Assembly: GCA_035651755.1 (NCBI GenBank)
Contig: DASRFA010000017.1
Location: 1 to 64,000, forward strand
Direction of reading: 5' to 3'
DNA from: DASRFA01 sp035651755
GTDB taxonomy: Bacteria; Desulfobacterota; Binatia; UBA12015
DNA length: 64,000 nt
Shown: piece by piece, positions 51,276 through 59,981 of the stretch
Numbering within the stretch: the stretch's first letter is position 1
How the letters are laid out: each line of letters opens with the position of its first letter
Position numbers and translations under genes: made by a program
Notes under the pieces: model-generated
Told to the model about the DNA's origin: nothing
Databases searched by the model: none
What the model saw: only the letters and a program-made list of their open reading frames with translations

Positions 51276-52814
51276 GTGCTTGGCAACGGGCGGGGAGGCG
51301 GTGGAAGGCGGCCCCAGGCAGAGCGACGGCGGCGCCACGGCGCGCGCCGGCGCGCGCTCGCGTGCCTCGCCGGCCTCGCGTACGCCGGCGCGGGATGCGC
51401 GCGCTCGGTCGCCCTCCCGGGGATGAACGCGGAAGCCGCGGCGCCCGCGTCGGTCGACCGCCTGTGGCACCCGCCGGAGTCGCCGCACGCATCGCTCGCC
51501 GACCTCCCGGCGCGCGAGCGCTCGCTGCCGGAGCGCCCCGGAGCCGCGCCCGAGCGCCCGTACGACGTGTCGGAGCTCGTGGACCTCGCGCTCCGGCGAA
51601 ACCCGGAGACGCGGCGGGCATGGGACGAAGCGCGCGCGTCGGCGGCGCGGGTGGGCCGCGCGGTCGGGCCCTACTACCCGACGGTCGGCGTCGAGGGGCA
51701 GTGGGGTCCGCAGCGCTTCGAGAACCGGACCGCGCCTTCCGGCACGACGGTGCACCAGGACTTCTCGACCCCGGCCGTCAAGCTGACCTGGACCCTGATC
51801 GATTTCGGCCGTCGCTCCGCCTTCCTCGAGGAGTCGCGCCAGCAGCTGCTGGTCGCGGGGCTGTCGTTCAATCGCGAGATCCAGACCGTCGTGTTCCGCA
51901 CCCAGACCGCGTTCTTCATCTACGACGCGGCGCGCGCGCGCGTCCGCGCGGCGGAGCAGAACCTCGAGCTCGCGCGCACGGTCTCGCAAGCGGTCGGCGA
52001 TCGCCTCGACCTCGGCCTCGCGACGGCGCCGGCCTCCCTCCTCGCGCGACAGGCGGAGGCGCAGGCCGCCTTCGAGCTCGAGGACGCGAAGGCGAAGGTG
52101 GACGACGCGCGCGCGCTGCTCGCGGTCGCGCTCGGCGTGCCGGCGAACCTGCCGCTCGAGGTGGCGTCGCTCGCGGATCAGCCGCTCCCGCCGTCGATCG
52201 CCGCCGGCGTCGACGAGCTGATCGCCGACGCCGTCCACCAGCGACCCGACCTCGGCGCTCGCGTCGCCTCGGCGCGTGCGCGCGAAGCGGGCGTGGAGCG
52301 CGCACGCGCCGAGCTCTATCCGGAGATCGGCTTCACCGGCTGGTACGGCGTCGACTTCTCGGAGTTCTCTCTGAACGGCGCGCCGCGCGAGCGGACGAAC
52401 TCGCCCGCGTACAGCGCCCTCCTCCACGTCGACTGGAAGCTCTTCGAGGGCTTCGAGCGCGTGAACGCGATCAAGCAGGCGGAAGCGGAGAGCGCGGCCG
52501 CGCGCGCGTCTCTCGCGGCCGCCGAGGTGGACGCGATCGCCGCGGTGTGGCGCGCGTACTCGGACTTCCGCGCCGCGCAGAAGAAGCTGCAATTCGCGGA
52601 GGCGCTCCTGCGCGCTTCCCAGGACGCGTACGAGTCGAACGTCGAGACCTACCGGAACGGCCTCAGCACGATCACCGAGCTGCTCGACTCGGAGACCGAC
52701 CTCGCGAACGCGCGCTACACCGCGATCGACAGCCGCGCACAGCTCCTCGTGAGCTCGGCCGCGATCGCGTACGCGACGGGCGCGATCGACCCGGCGGCGG
52801 CGCCGTCGCCCTGA
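51276..52814 (+). CDS. TolC-like outer-membrane efflux protein (MdtP/OMF lipoprotein)
   Basis: 512 residues from a GTG (start uncertain; other GTGs upstream). Basic n-region and AGAGC lipobox at about residue 41, so it is an acylated OMF. The mature part shows two tandem OEP repeats with RNPETRRAWDEARASAA and the second half with AESAAARASLAAAEV. Helical barrel motifs LTWTLIDFGRR and VDWKLFEGFERV are typical. It forms the outer-membrane exit duct. It is convergent with the FUSC gene. Confidence 0.91.
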   Translation: MLGNGRGGGGRRPQAERRRRHGARRRALACLAGLAYAGAGCARSVALPGMNAEAAAPASVDRLWHPPESPHASLADLPARERSLPERPGAAPERPYDVSELVDLALRRNPETRRAWDEARASAARVGRAVGPYYPTVGVEGQWGPQRFENRTAPSGTTVHQDFSTPAVKLTWTLIDFGRRSAFLEESRQQLLVAGLSFNREIQTVVFRTQTAFFIYDAARARVRAAEQNLELARTVSQAVGDRLDLGLATAPASLLARQAEAQAAFELEDAKAKVDDARALLAVALGVPANLPLEVASLADQPLPPSIAAGVDELIADAVHQRPDLGARVASARAREAGVERARAELYPEIGFTGWYGVDFSEFSLNGAPRERTNSPAYSALLHVDWKLFEGFERVNAIKQAEAESAAARASLAAAEVDAIAAVWRAYSDFRAAQKKLQFAEALLRASQDAYESNVETYRNGLSTITELLDSETDLANARYTAIDSRAQLLVSSAAIAYATGAIDPAAAPSP

Positions 52815-52844
52815 GCGGCGCGCGCGCGCGCGGCGGGGCGCGGC

Positions 52845-55202
52845 TCAGCCGAGCACGTGGAGGCCGGGAGCCACCATGCTCGTCTCCCGGTCCAGCCGAT
52901 CCACGACCGCGACGAGCTCCCGCTGGAGCGCGACGCGCGCCGACACGTGGGCGAGGAGCGCGGTCTCCGGATCGCCGGGCGCGCGCGGTGCGTGACGGTC
53001 GAGCGCCTCCGCGAGCGCGCGCTCGAGAGCCGCGAGGAGCGGCGCGGGCTCGGCCGGCGCCGCGTCGGGCCCGGCGCCGGCCGAGCCCGCGATGCGGGCT
53101 GAGATCGCGTCGAGCTTCCGTCCGAGCGCCGCCGACAGCGCGCGCAGCGGATCGGCGAGATGGTCGGGCGCGATCGACAGATCGACGTCGACGCGATGGC
53201 GGACGACCGCCGACGCCGCGATCATCGCGTCCTGCGCGAGCGTCAGCAGGCGGCGGACGCCGGCGCGCGCCGCTCGCACCTCGGGCATTCCGCTGTTCCC
53301 CTCGAAGGCCGCCTCGTCGTGCATCGACTCGGTCGCCGCGAGGCCCTGGTAGATCTGCCAGCGGAACCCGCGCGCCGGCCGCACCAGCTCCTCGCGCTCG
53401 AGCCGGCTCCCGACGCGCGAGAAGCGCGCGAGCGCCGCCACCGTGTCGGACAACGCGCGCCGCATGCCGCGCGTCGCGAACACCGGCCAGATCGCGTAGA
53501 AGACGAGCGTCGTCAGCATGTCGGCGATGACGATGCCGACGACGCGGTCGCGCGCGACCGTGAGGTCGATCGACGGACCGAGCGTGTCGGCGAGCGTCAG
53601 CGCGAGCGCGATCCCCGCCTGCACGCCGGCGTACGAGATGCGCGGGCCTCCGGTCGTGACCCAGGCGGCGACGGCGTAGCAGGCGACCGCGATCGGGAGG
53701 AAGCCGGCGAGCGAGGTCGCGATCGGGATGAACGCCACGGTCGCGATCAGCCCGACGAGGCCGCCGAGCACCGCGCCGCTGCACCGGAGGACCGCCTTGT
53801 GCACGATCGCGCCGTTGCTCGCGCCCGCGATGACGAGGACCGTGACGAGCCCCGTCTGGATTCCGGGCCAGTCCGCGCCGACCATGAAGAGGTAGACCAG
53901 GACCTCGGCCAGGCCCGCCTTCAGCGCGAGCTGGAGATCGGCGCGGTTCGAGAGCGAGAACGACGGCGTGAAGTAGCCGGATTCGGGCGCGTCGAGCGGA
54001 GACGAGAGCTCGTCCGCACGCGATCGCGGCGGGGACCCCGGTCCGCCGGCGACGCCGAGAGCGCGCGCGGCGAGGCGAAGCGCGGCCTCCATCTCGACCA
54101 CCGACGCGAGGAGCGCGGCCGCCGATTCGCCCTCCGCCGGATCGACTGCGGGCTCGCTCGCGACCGGCGGCAACCACGTGACCGCTGCGATCGGCGCCGC
54201 CGCTTCGAGAGCGGCGCGCCGCGCGGCGACGGCGCGCCGCACCGCCGCGACGCCGTCCGCGATCGCGGCGAGGCGCTCGCGGAGCTCGCCCGGGGGCTCC
54301 GCGGCCCCGGCGTGCACGGACAGCCGGCTGAGACCGAGCGCCTCCGTCGCCAGGCGCTCGACGGCCGTGATGAGGACGATCTGCTCGGGGTGGCGATCGC
54401 GGAGCACGCGGTGCCGCGCCTCCGCGTCCGCGAGGAGGTCGATCTCCTTTGGAAGCCCGGTCACGACCATCCCGCGTAGCCGGGCGGCCGGCTCGGTGTC
54501 CGCCGTCGCCGTCGCCGGCTCGGCGCGGTACGACGCGAGGAGCCGGCGCAGCACCGCCTCGATCGCATCCAGCCGGCGGCCGAGATCGTCCAGGAGCTGG
54601 CGCTCGGGGTCGGTCGGTAGGAGGAGCAAGTCCACCACGAGCACGATGAGGACGCCGGTCGCGACGAGAAGCGCTCGCCAGAGCCCGAAGGCGACCAGCG
54701 CCTCGGGCTCGACGGTCGGGTTCAGGAAGAACATCACGAACGTGATGCCGCCGAGGATCGCCGAGTAGGGGGCGGTCGTCGTCCGGAAGAGGAAGATCGC
54801 GAGCCCGGCGGCGAAGCCGCCCAACGGCACGCGCACCCACGGCATGTCGGCGAACGCCGCCACGCACACCATTCCGGTCGCGCACGAGGCGATCGTGCCG
54901 AGGAGGCGCTGGAGGCCCTTCCGGAGCGTCGCGCCGGCGTTCGGCAGGCTCACGAGGAAGATCGAGATGATGACCCACGCGCCGCTCGGGATCTGGAGCG
55001 ACGCGATGACGACGGTCGCGATCGCGCACGACACGACGATGCGCGCGGTCGCGCGCACGCGCTCCCGGCTCGACGCGAGCTCGGCGCGCAGAAAGGCGCC
55101 CGCCGCTCGGAGCCCCGACAGCGGACGCGGCACGGGCGACGGCGTCCGCTCGGAGCGGAGCGATTGCGCGCCACCGCTGCTCGCCACTGCCCCGCCTGCC
55201 AC
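52845..55202 (-). CDS. FUSC-family inner-membrane exporter (MdtO/AaeB-like)
   Basis: 785 residues from a GTG (another GTG 15 bases in is possible). Two halves of five or six TM helices (~45-190 and ~410-560) are separated by a long cytosolic helix-rich region, as in FUSC proteins such as AaeB and MdtO that export aromatic acids or related compounds. GAWVIISIFLVSLPNAGATLRKG and VGADWPGIQTGLVTVLVIAG are typical pore blocks. The C-terminal ~200 residues are helical and cytosolic. It is probably the pump partner of the HlyD and OMF genes. Confidence 0.9.
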   Translation of the reverse strand: MAGGAVASSGGAQSLRSERTPSPVPRPLSGLRAAGAFLRAELASSRERVRATARIVVSCAIATVVIASLQIPSGAWVIISIFLVSLPNAGATLRKGLQRLLGTIASCATGMVCVAAFADMPWVRVPLGGFAAGLAIFLFRTTTAPYSAILGGITFVMFFLNPTVEPEALVAFGLWRALLVATGVLIVLVVDLLLLPTDPERQLLDDLGRRLDAIEAVLRRLLASYRAEPATATADTEPAARLRGMVVTGLPKEIDLLADAEARHRVLRDRHPEQIVLITAVERLATEALGLSRLSVHAGAAEPPGELRERLAAIADGVAAVRRAVAARRAALEAAAPIAAVTWLPPVASEPAVDPAEGESAAALLASVVEMEAALRLAARALGVAGGPGSPPRSRADELSSPLDAPESGYFTPSFSLSNRADLQLALKAGLAEVLVYLFMVGADWPGIQTGLVTVLVIAGASNGAIVHKAVLRCSGAVLGGLVGLIATVAFIPIATSLAGFLPIAVACYAVAAWVTTGGPRISYAGVQAGIALALTLADTLGPSIDLTVARDRVVGIVIADMLTTLVFYAIWPVFATRGMRRALSDTVAALARFSRVGSRLEREELVRPARGFRWQIYQGLAATESMHDEAAFEGNSGMPEVRAARAGVRRLLTLAQDAMIAASAVVRHRVDVDLSIAPDHLADPLRALSAALGRKLDAISARIAGSAGAGPDAAPAEPAPLLAALERALAEALDRHAPRAPGDPETALLAHVSARVALQRELVAVVDRLDRETSMVAPGLHVLG

Positions 55203-55214
55203 CGCGCGGGTGTC

Positions 55215-55385
55215 CTAGGAGCCTGTCCGAGTCAGGCCATGGGGCTGCGAAGCGCGATGCATCCGCGATCGCTGCGTTGCCGAGCCCTCGACGTATCGCA
55301 GCAGATACGCCTTCGGTCTCGGCGCCTTGCGCTCGCGGCGCCTCGCGCTTCTCGCTCCCATGCCCTTACTCGGACAGACTCCTAG
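55215..55385. mobile_element. MITE-like near-palindromic element (171 bp)
   Basis: The two ends are an imperfect inverted repeat of about 45 bases. It begins CTAGGAG, has CTGTCCGAGT and CATGGG blocks identical in both arms, and then GAAGCGCGA. The interior keeps complementary GCCGAG and CGTATC blocks, so the whole element could fold into one long hairpin. It contains no coding sequence. The CTAG at both extremities may be a target duplication or part of the end. It lies between two minus-strand genes. No parent transposase is in the window. Confidence 0.75.
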
Positions 55386-55424
55386 CCGGTTCGACGCGCG
55401 CCGTGAAGACGCGACCGGTGGAGC

Positions 55425-56057
55425 TCAGGCGGCGTGCGGCCGGGCGTGCCCGCGGCGGTCGAGGCGAAGCGCGCGTCGCAGCACGAAGAGCGCCGTCATC
55501 GCGAGGATCGTCAGGTCGTACCAGACGTTCTTGTGCGCGATGTAGTGCAGCTCGCCCTCGAGCCGCACCTGCCAGTCCTCGACGAGGTGGTCGCCGAGCT
55601 TGTTGTCGGCGAGCGTGATCTGGCTCAGGTTCGTGAGGCCCGGCGGCACCTGGTTCCGGAGCGCGAAGCCGGGGATGCGCTGGACCATCTCGCGGTGGAG
55701 CGGGAGCGGGATCGGGCGCGGGCCGACGAAGGCCATCTCGCCGCGCGCGACGTTCCAGAGCTGTGGCAGCTCGTCGATCTTGAGCTTCCGGAGCACGCGC
55801 CCGACGCGCGTCACGTAGGCGCCGTCGCCGCGCGTGCCGAGGGCCGTGGCGCGCTCCGAGCCGACCGCCATCGTCCGCACCTTGTAGACGGTGAACTCGC
55901 GGCCGAGGAAGCCGATCCTCCGCTGCCGGAAGAGGACCGGGCCCACCGAATCGAGCTTGACGATCGCCCACAGCAGGACGCCGAGCGGCGCGAGCAGCGC
56001 GATCAGGGCGACCGCGACGGCGCGCGAGACGAGCGGCGTCGGGCGGGCGTCGTGCAT
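55425..56057 (-). CDS. Bacterial sugar-phosphate transferase (monotopic PGT)
   Basis: 210 residues. One hydrophobic N-terminal re-entrant helix (~15-35) is followed by the PGT catalytic signature: VLFRQRRIGFLGREFTVYKVRTM, then LRKLKIDELPQLWNVARGEMAFVGPRP with the Asp-Glu pair. It transfers a sugar-1-phosphate from a nucleotide sugar to undecaprenyl phosphate, starting a polysaccharide or glycan. A second hydrophobic segment near the C-terminus (~180-200) is an extra. No glycosyltransferase cluster is next to it. Its start overlaps the stop of the response regulator gene by one base. Confidence 0.93.
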   Translation of the reverse strand: MHDARPTPLVSRAVAVALIALLAPLGVLLWAIVKLDSVGPVLFRQRRIGFLGREFTVYKVRTMAVGSERATALGTRGDGAYVTRVGRVLRKLKIDELPQLWNVARGEMAFVGPRPIPLPLHREMVQRIPGFALRNQVPPGLTNLSQITLADNKLGDHLVEDWQVRLEGELHYIAHKNVWYDLTILAMTALFVLRRALRLDRRGHARPHAA

Positions 56058-56530
56058 CAGGCGGTCGCCGCGCTCTCCTCGCTCTGCAGGCGCGCGTTCC
56101 AGGCCTCGAGGAGGTCGCGGATGGAGCGGATCGTGTCGCCGAACGACGCGCGATGCCGGTGGTGGCGGACGAAGCGTTCGATCACCTGGAGGGCGGCCTC
56201 GGCGTCCTCCACGCTACCCTTCTCGGCGACCGCGTTGATGCCGACGGGCGACAGGCGCTTCAGCAGCGCCTTCGTCACGGTCGCGCTCCACAGGATAATC
56301 AGGCAGTCGGGATCGGTGCGGCGGATCTCGGTCGCGAGCGCGACCGCGCATTCGCTCGACCCGAACTGGTTGTCGAGCAAGTAGACGTCCTGGCCGGGGA
56401 CGACGTGCGGCTCGTGCGAGACCGTGATCTCGGCGTTCGGGAAGCGCCGGCGGAGGACCTTCTCCCCGAGCTTCGTGGAGACCGGGTTGTCGTCGAGGAC
56501 GGCGACCCGGAACGCGTTCTTACACGGCAT
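56057..56530 (-). CDS. Response regulator receiver protein
   Basis: 157 residues. Acidic pocket Asp13-Asp14 (LDDN), phospho-acceptor Asp53 (YLLDNQFG), switch Ser82/Thr84 and Lys104 (VAEKG) are intact, so it should be phosphorylatable. The C-terminal ~30 residues form a helix (FGDTIRSIRDLLEAWNARL). There is no DNA-binding or enzymatic output. The TGATG-type overlap with the sugar transferase gene suggests joint expression, and control of polysaccharide initiation by phosphorelay is plausible. AAGGA lies upstream of the ATG. Confidence 0.85.
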   Translation of the reverse strand: MPCKNAFRVAVLDDNPVSTKLGEKVLRRRFPNAEITVSHEPHVVPGQDVYLLDNQFGSSECAVALATEIRRTDPDCLIILWSATVTKALLKRLSPVGINAVAEKGSVEDAEAALQVIERFVRHHRHRASFGDTIRSIRDLLEAWNARLQSEESAATA

Positions 56531-57083
56531 CGTGGTGTCCTTGCGGGCCGCGACCCGAGCCCCCGACCGGAGTATCGGACGCCGATGCCCTCGCCATGAG
56601 GCCACCGGGTGCGTTGGAGGGCTCATGTCGTCCCGCCGCCCGCGATAGCGAGAGGAGCCGTGTGAAGCGCGCTTCACGAGAGGCGAGGCGCGAGCCGCCG
56701 ATACGCGTCCGTTCGACCGCGCGCTCGAGCGCCGGGGTCCCCGTCGATCGACGAGCCCGGAAAGCGCCGGGAGTCCGCCCTGCGGCCCCCGATGCGCGAC
56801 CATGCGCGCTCACCAGCGCGCGCACGCATGCATGTTTTTCCAGTCTCGGAGGCCACCTGTAAGAATTTCAGGCACCGGAGGGGCGACCCGAGAATTTCGA
56901 CAAACGCCCCCGGCATGGCGCTGGAGGCGGACCGCGAAATCGCGACACCGGCTGCCCGTGACGGGCGTCCACGGGCTCGGCACGCGACTTGGAACTCTCC
57001 GACCGCCGGAAGCACCGGCGCACGGGAGGCGTCGATTGGGAGGCGGCTCCCGCGCCGCTCACGGGTGGTGGACGGACGAGACC
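56531..57083. other. Long intergenic gap with palindromes
   Basis: 553 bp between divergent genes. It contains the perfect palindrome GTGAAGCGCGCTTCAC (56662-56677), a CCTG/CAGG inverted repeat (56856-56872) and GAATTTC repeated at 56863-56869 and 56892-56898, 29 bases apart. The AT content rises around 56831-56900. These look like operators or promoter elements, but no confident -35/-10 pair was found. No credible gene was seen in it. Confidence 0.45.
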
Positions 57084-58097
57084 ATGCGACGCATTGATTC
57101 TGGAAAATTGGCCTTGATCTTGGGCATCGGCCTCGTCGCCGCCGCGATCGGCATCGCCGACCGCGAGGCGAATGCGGAGCCGATCGCGATCTCCGGGCGG
57201 GTCGCGCTCTCGCGCGCGACCGGCGTCGCGACCTGCGACACGCTCGACGTGGTGGCGATTCTCCGCAAGCGCTCGGGCTCGAGCGTGACCGGCGAGCGCC
57301 GCTTCGTCGCCCGCGCCGCCGCGCTGCGTAGCGACGGAAGGCGCTGGTCGTACAGCGTCGACGTCGATCCGTTCACCGGCGGCGCCGCGCAGGACGTCGA
57401 GCTCTCCGCCCGCTGCAACTCCGGCGTGGATCCGCTTCTCCGCCATCGCGTCCGCGTCGGCGCCGCGGCCGGCTGGACGAACCCGTTCGCCGTGACGGCG
57501 AACGGCGGCAGCCTGCAGCGGAACTTCCGCGTGCGCGTCGTGCACACGACCACTCCCCCCGCCGAGGTCGCGATGGGACCGATCGCCACGACCGCGTACG
57601 GCGGCACCGCGACGAGCGGCGCCGCGTCGTGCGACGCTCCGACGCCCGACTTCTCCCAGCTCGATCCGAACGGCAGCTTCGCCGGCTTCTCGAACGACCC
57701 GGGCACCAGCTGTCAAGCTCAGACCACGATCGACGGGCACGCCGAGTTCGACCTGAGCCGCCTGCAGGAGTGGTCGGGCGCGATCGAGTCCGTCGAGCTG
57801 AGATACTCCGAGGACGAGATGGCCTGGCGCGGCCCGACCGGCAGCTCGACCTCGCCGAGCACCTGCATCGCGATGGCGATGCCCGAGAACGAGCCGGGCG
57901 AGCCCTGGAGCATCGGGCAGTCGAACGGCGATCACCGGACGTCGTGGGACGTCACCGACGTCGTCCAGTGGTGGCTCGACAGCGAGGATCCGGCGCCTTC
58001 GTTCGATCTGCTCTCCGTCGATCCCGACGACGGCGCCCGCTCGGCGTGCCTGAGCCGGGTGTCGAGCGTGGAGCTCGTCGTCCACTTCGCGTTCTGA
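57084..58097 (+). CDS. Secreted protein of unknown function
   Basis: 337 residues. Signal peptide about 1-31, ending before EPIAISG. The mature protein is beta-rich. Residues ~30-160 form one compact module with a CDTLDVVAILRKRSG core and paired cysteines. Residues ~215-337 contain HAEFDLSRLQEWSGAIESVELRY and SWDVTDVVQWWLDSED, like the DNRLRE or carbohydrate-binding jelly-roll in broken form. No family was recognised. It may be a surface or matrix protein. Confidence 0.75.
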   Translation: MRRIDSGKLALILGIGLVAAAIGIADREANAEPIAISGRVALSRATGVATCDTLDVVAILRKRSGSSVTGERRFVARAAALRSDGRRWSYSVDVDPFTGGAAQDVELSARCNSGVDPLLRHRVRVGAAAGWTNPFAVTANGGSLQRNFRVRVVHTTTPPAEVAMGPIATTAYGGTATSGAASCDAPTPDFSQLDPNGSFAGFSNDPGTSCQAQTTIDGHAEFDLSRLQEWSGAIESVELRYSEDEMAWRGPTGSSTSPSTCIAMAMPENEPGEPWSIGQSNGDHRTSWDVTDVVQWWLDSEDPAPSFDLLSVDPDDGARSACLSRVSSVELVVHFAF

Positions 58098-58133
58098 AAT
58101 CCCTTGTCGCGGCCGAGCGGCCTGGCGGTCGCT

Positions 58134-58766
58134 CTACGGGTGGAGGCGGCTTCGCCTCCACCCGCCGCCCGCGGTCCGCGTGAACAGCTCGCGGTCGTGG
58201 AGGCGGTGGTCGCGGTGGGTCCAGAACTCGATCCGCTGCGGCGCGATGCGGAACCCGGTCCAGCTCGGAGGCCGCGGGACGTCGCGTCCGGCGAGAGAGC
58301 GCGCGAGGTCGCGCCAGCGCCGGACGAGCACGGCGCGCGACGCGAGCGGAGCGCTCTGGAACGAGCTGCTCGCGGCGAGCTGGCTCTCGCGCGGCCGCGT
58401 CCGCCAGTACGCGTCGGCCTCGTCGGCCGAAACCTCGCGCACGCGGCCCTCGATCCGCACCTGACGGCCGATCGCGCCCCAGTGGAACGCGAGCGCCGCG
58501 CGCGCGTTCTCCCGCAGCTCGCGACCCTTTCGGCTCCGGACGTCGGTGAAGAACACGAAGCCGCGCGGGTCCGCCTGCTTGAGGAGCACGAACCGGACGG
58601 ACGGCGCCCCGCCTCGCTCGGCGGTGGCGAGCGCCATCGCATCGGGCTGAGCGGTGCCGGCGCGCGCCGCGGCAGCGTACCAGCGGCGAAAGCGCGCGAG
58701 CGGATCGGACGTGCTCGCCGCCCCGCCGACCCGCCTCTGCCGCTTTGCCGATCGCTTGTTCGCCAT
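58134..58766 (-). CDS. pdxH: Pyridoxamine/pyridoxine 5'-phosphate oxidase-like protein
   Basis: 210 residues, normal for PdxH. The FMN-binding split barrel has SVRFVLLKQADPRGFVFFTD, RSRKGRELRENARAALAFHW, RQVRIEGRV and the C-terminal FRIAPQRIEFWTHRDHRLHDR. It makes pyridoxal 5'-phosphate, the cofactor of BioA and BioF in this window. The N-terminus is basic (KRSAKRQRR), unusual but after the ATG. It is divergent, overlapping no gene. Confidence 0.93.
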   Translation of the reverse strand: MANKRSAKRQRRVGGAASTSDPLARFRRWYAAAARAGTAQPDAMALATAERGGAPSVRFVLLKQADPRGFVFFTDVRSRKGRELRENARAALAFHWGAIGRQVRIEGRVREVSADEADAYWRTRPRESQLAASSSFQSAPLASRAVLVRRWRDLARSLAGRDVPRPPSWTGFRIAPQRIEFWTHRDHRLHDRELFTRTAGGGWRRSRLHP

Positions 58767-58840
58767 CTGCGCCCTCGCTAGACGGACGTCCTACCAACGG
58801 CGGATCGATCTGGCGATCCGCTGCGACGCGCTGGCAAGCG

Positions 58841-59947
58841 ATGGATCCCACGCTCGTGATCTCCGCCGACTCGCACGTCGTCGAGCCGGTCGACCTCTGG
58901 ACGCGCTGCTGCGCGCCGTCCGACGCCGAGCGCGTGCCGCACCTGGTGCGCGAGGCCGGCGGACGACCCGGGCAGTTCGTGGTCTGCGAGGGCGCGCTCG
59001 CGATGCCGCTCGAGGCGTTCTGCAGCGCCGGGCTCTCGGCCGACGAGCTCGCCGCCGCGTTCGCGCGCGGCGACGCCGCCGTCCGGGCGGGCGCGCGCGA
59101 TGCCGTCGCGCGCCGCGCCGACATGGACGCCGACGGGGTCGCCGCGGAAGTGCTCTATCCGAGCCTCGCGCTCCAGGCGTACCGGATCGCCGACGGCGAC
59201 CTGCAGGCGCGCTGCTTCGCCGTCTACAACGACTGGCTCGCCGAGCTCTGCGCCGGCGCGCCCGATCGCCTCTTCGGCATCGGCCTCATCTCGCTCTTCG
59301 ACCCGGCGGCGGCGTGTCGCGAGATGGAGCGGGTCGCTCGCCTCGGGCTGCGCGGCGCGATGGTGTGGTGCGCTCCGCCCGCCGGCGACTCCTACGCGAG
59401 CGCGCGCTACGAGCCGGTCTGGGCCGCCGCCCGGGCGGCCGGCCTTCCGATCTCGCTCCACCTCGGGACGACGCGCGACCTCTCCGCGCCCGGCGAGAGC
59501 CTCGCCGTCGCGTACATGATGACGATCCAGCCGATCCAGCGCGCGCTCGCGCAGCTCGTGCTGGGCGGCGTGCTCGACCGCTTCCCCGAGCTCCGCGTCG
59601 TCTCGGTCGAGAACGAGATCGGCTGGCTGCCGCACTTCCTCGCGCGCCTCGACCACGCGGCCGACCGCTACCACCGGGTGAGCGACCTGCGCTTGACGAT
59701 GCGCCCGAGCGAGATCGTCCGGCGCCAGGTCGCCGCGACCTTCCAGGAGGACCGGGTCGGCGTCGAGGCGCGCGGTCGCATCGGCGTCGAGTGCCTGATG
59801 TGGGCGTCCGACTACCCCCACGGCGACTCGACCTGGCCGCGCTCGCGCGAGGTGATCGCGCGCGACCTCGGCGACGTCCCGGACGACGAGCGGCGCGCGA
59901 TCGTGTGCGGCAACGTCGCCCGGCTCTACGGGATCTCGCTGCCGTAG
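58841..59947 (+). CDS. Amidohydrolase family protein (amidohydrolase 2)
   Basis: 368 residues, TIM barrel. SADSHVVEP carries the first metal His, ISLHLGTT another, and WASDYPHGDSTWP the metal Asp. The family includes 6-methylsalicylate and ACMS decarboxylases and many uncharacterised hydrolases of aromatic or acyl substrates. The ATG at 58841 gives the family N-terminus. The substrate is unknown. It stands next to a thioesterase, suggesting a catabolic context. Confidence 0.9.
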   Translation: MDPTLVISADSHVVEPVDLWTRCCAPSDAERVPHLVREAGGRPGQFVVCEGALAMPLEAFCSAGLSADELAAAFARGDAAVRAGARDAVARRADMDADGVAAEVLYPSLALQAYRIADGDLQARCFAVYNDWLAELCAGAPDRLFGIGLISLFDPAAACREMERVARLGLRGAMVWCAPPAGDSYASARYEPVWAAARAAGLPISLHLGTTRDLSAPGESLAVAYMMTIQPIQRALAQLVLGGVLDRFPELRVVSVENEIGWLPHFLARLDHAADRYHRVSDLRLTMRPSEIVRRQVAATFQEDRVGVEARGRIGVECLMWASDYPHGDSTWPRSREVIARDLGDVPDDERRAIVCGNVARLYGISLP

Positions 59948-59981
59948 AAGTCGCGGACGACCGCGCGCGCGTGCGAAGCGG

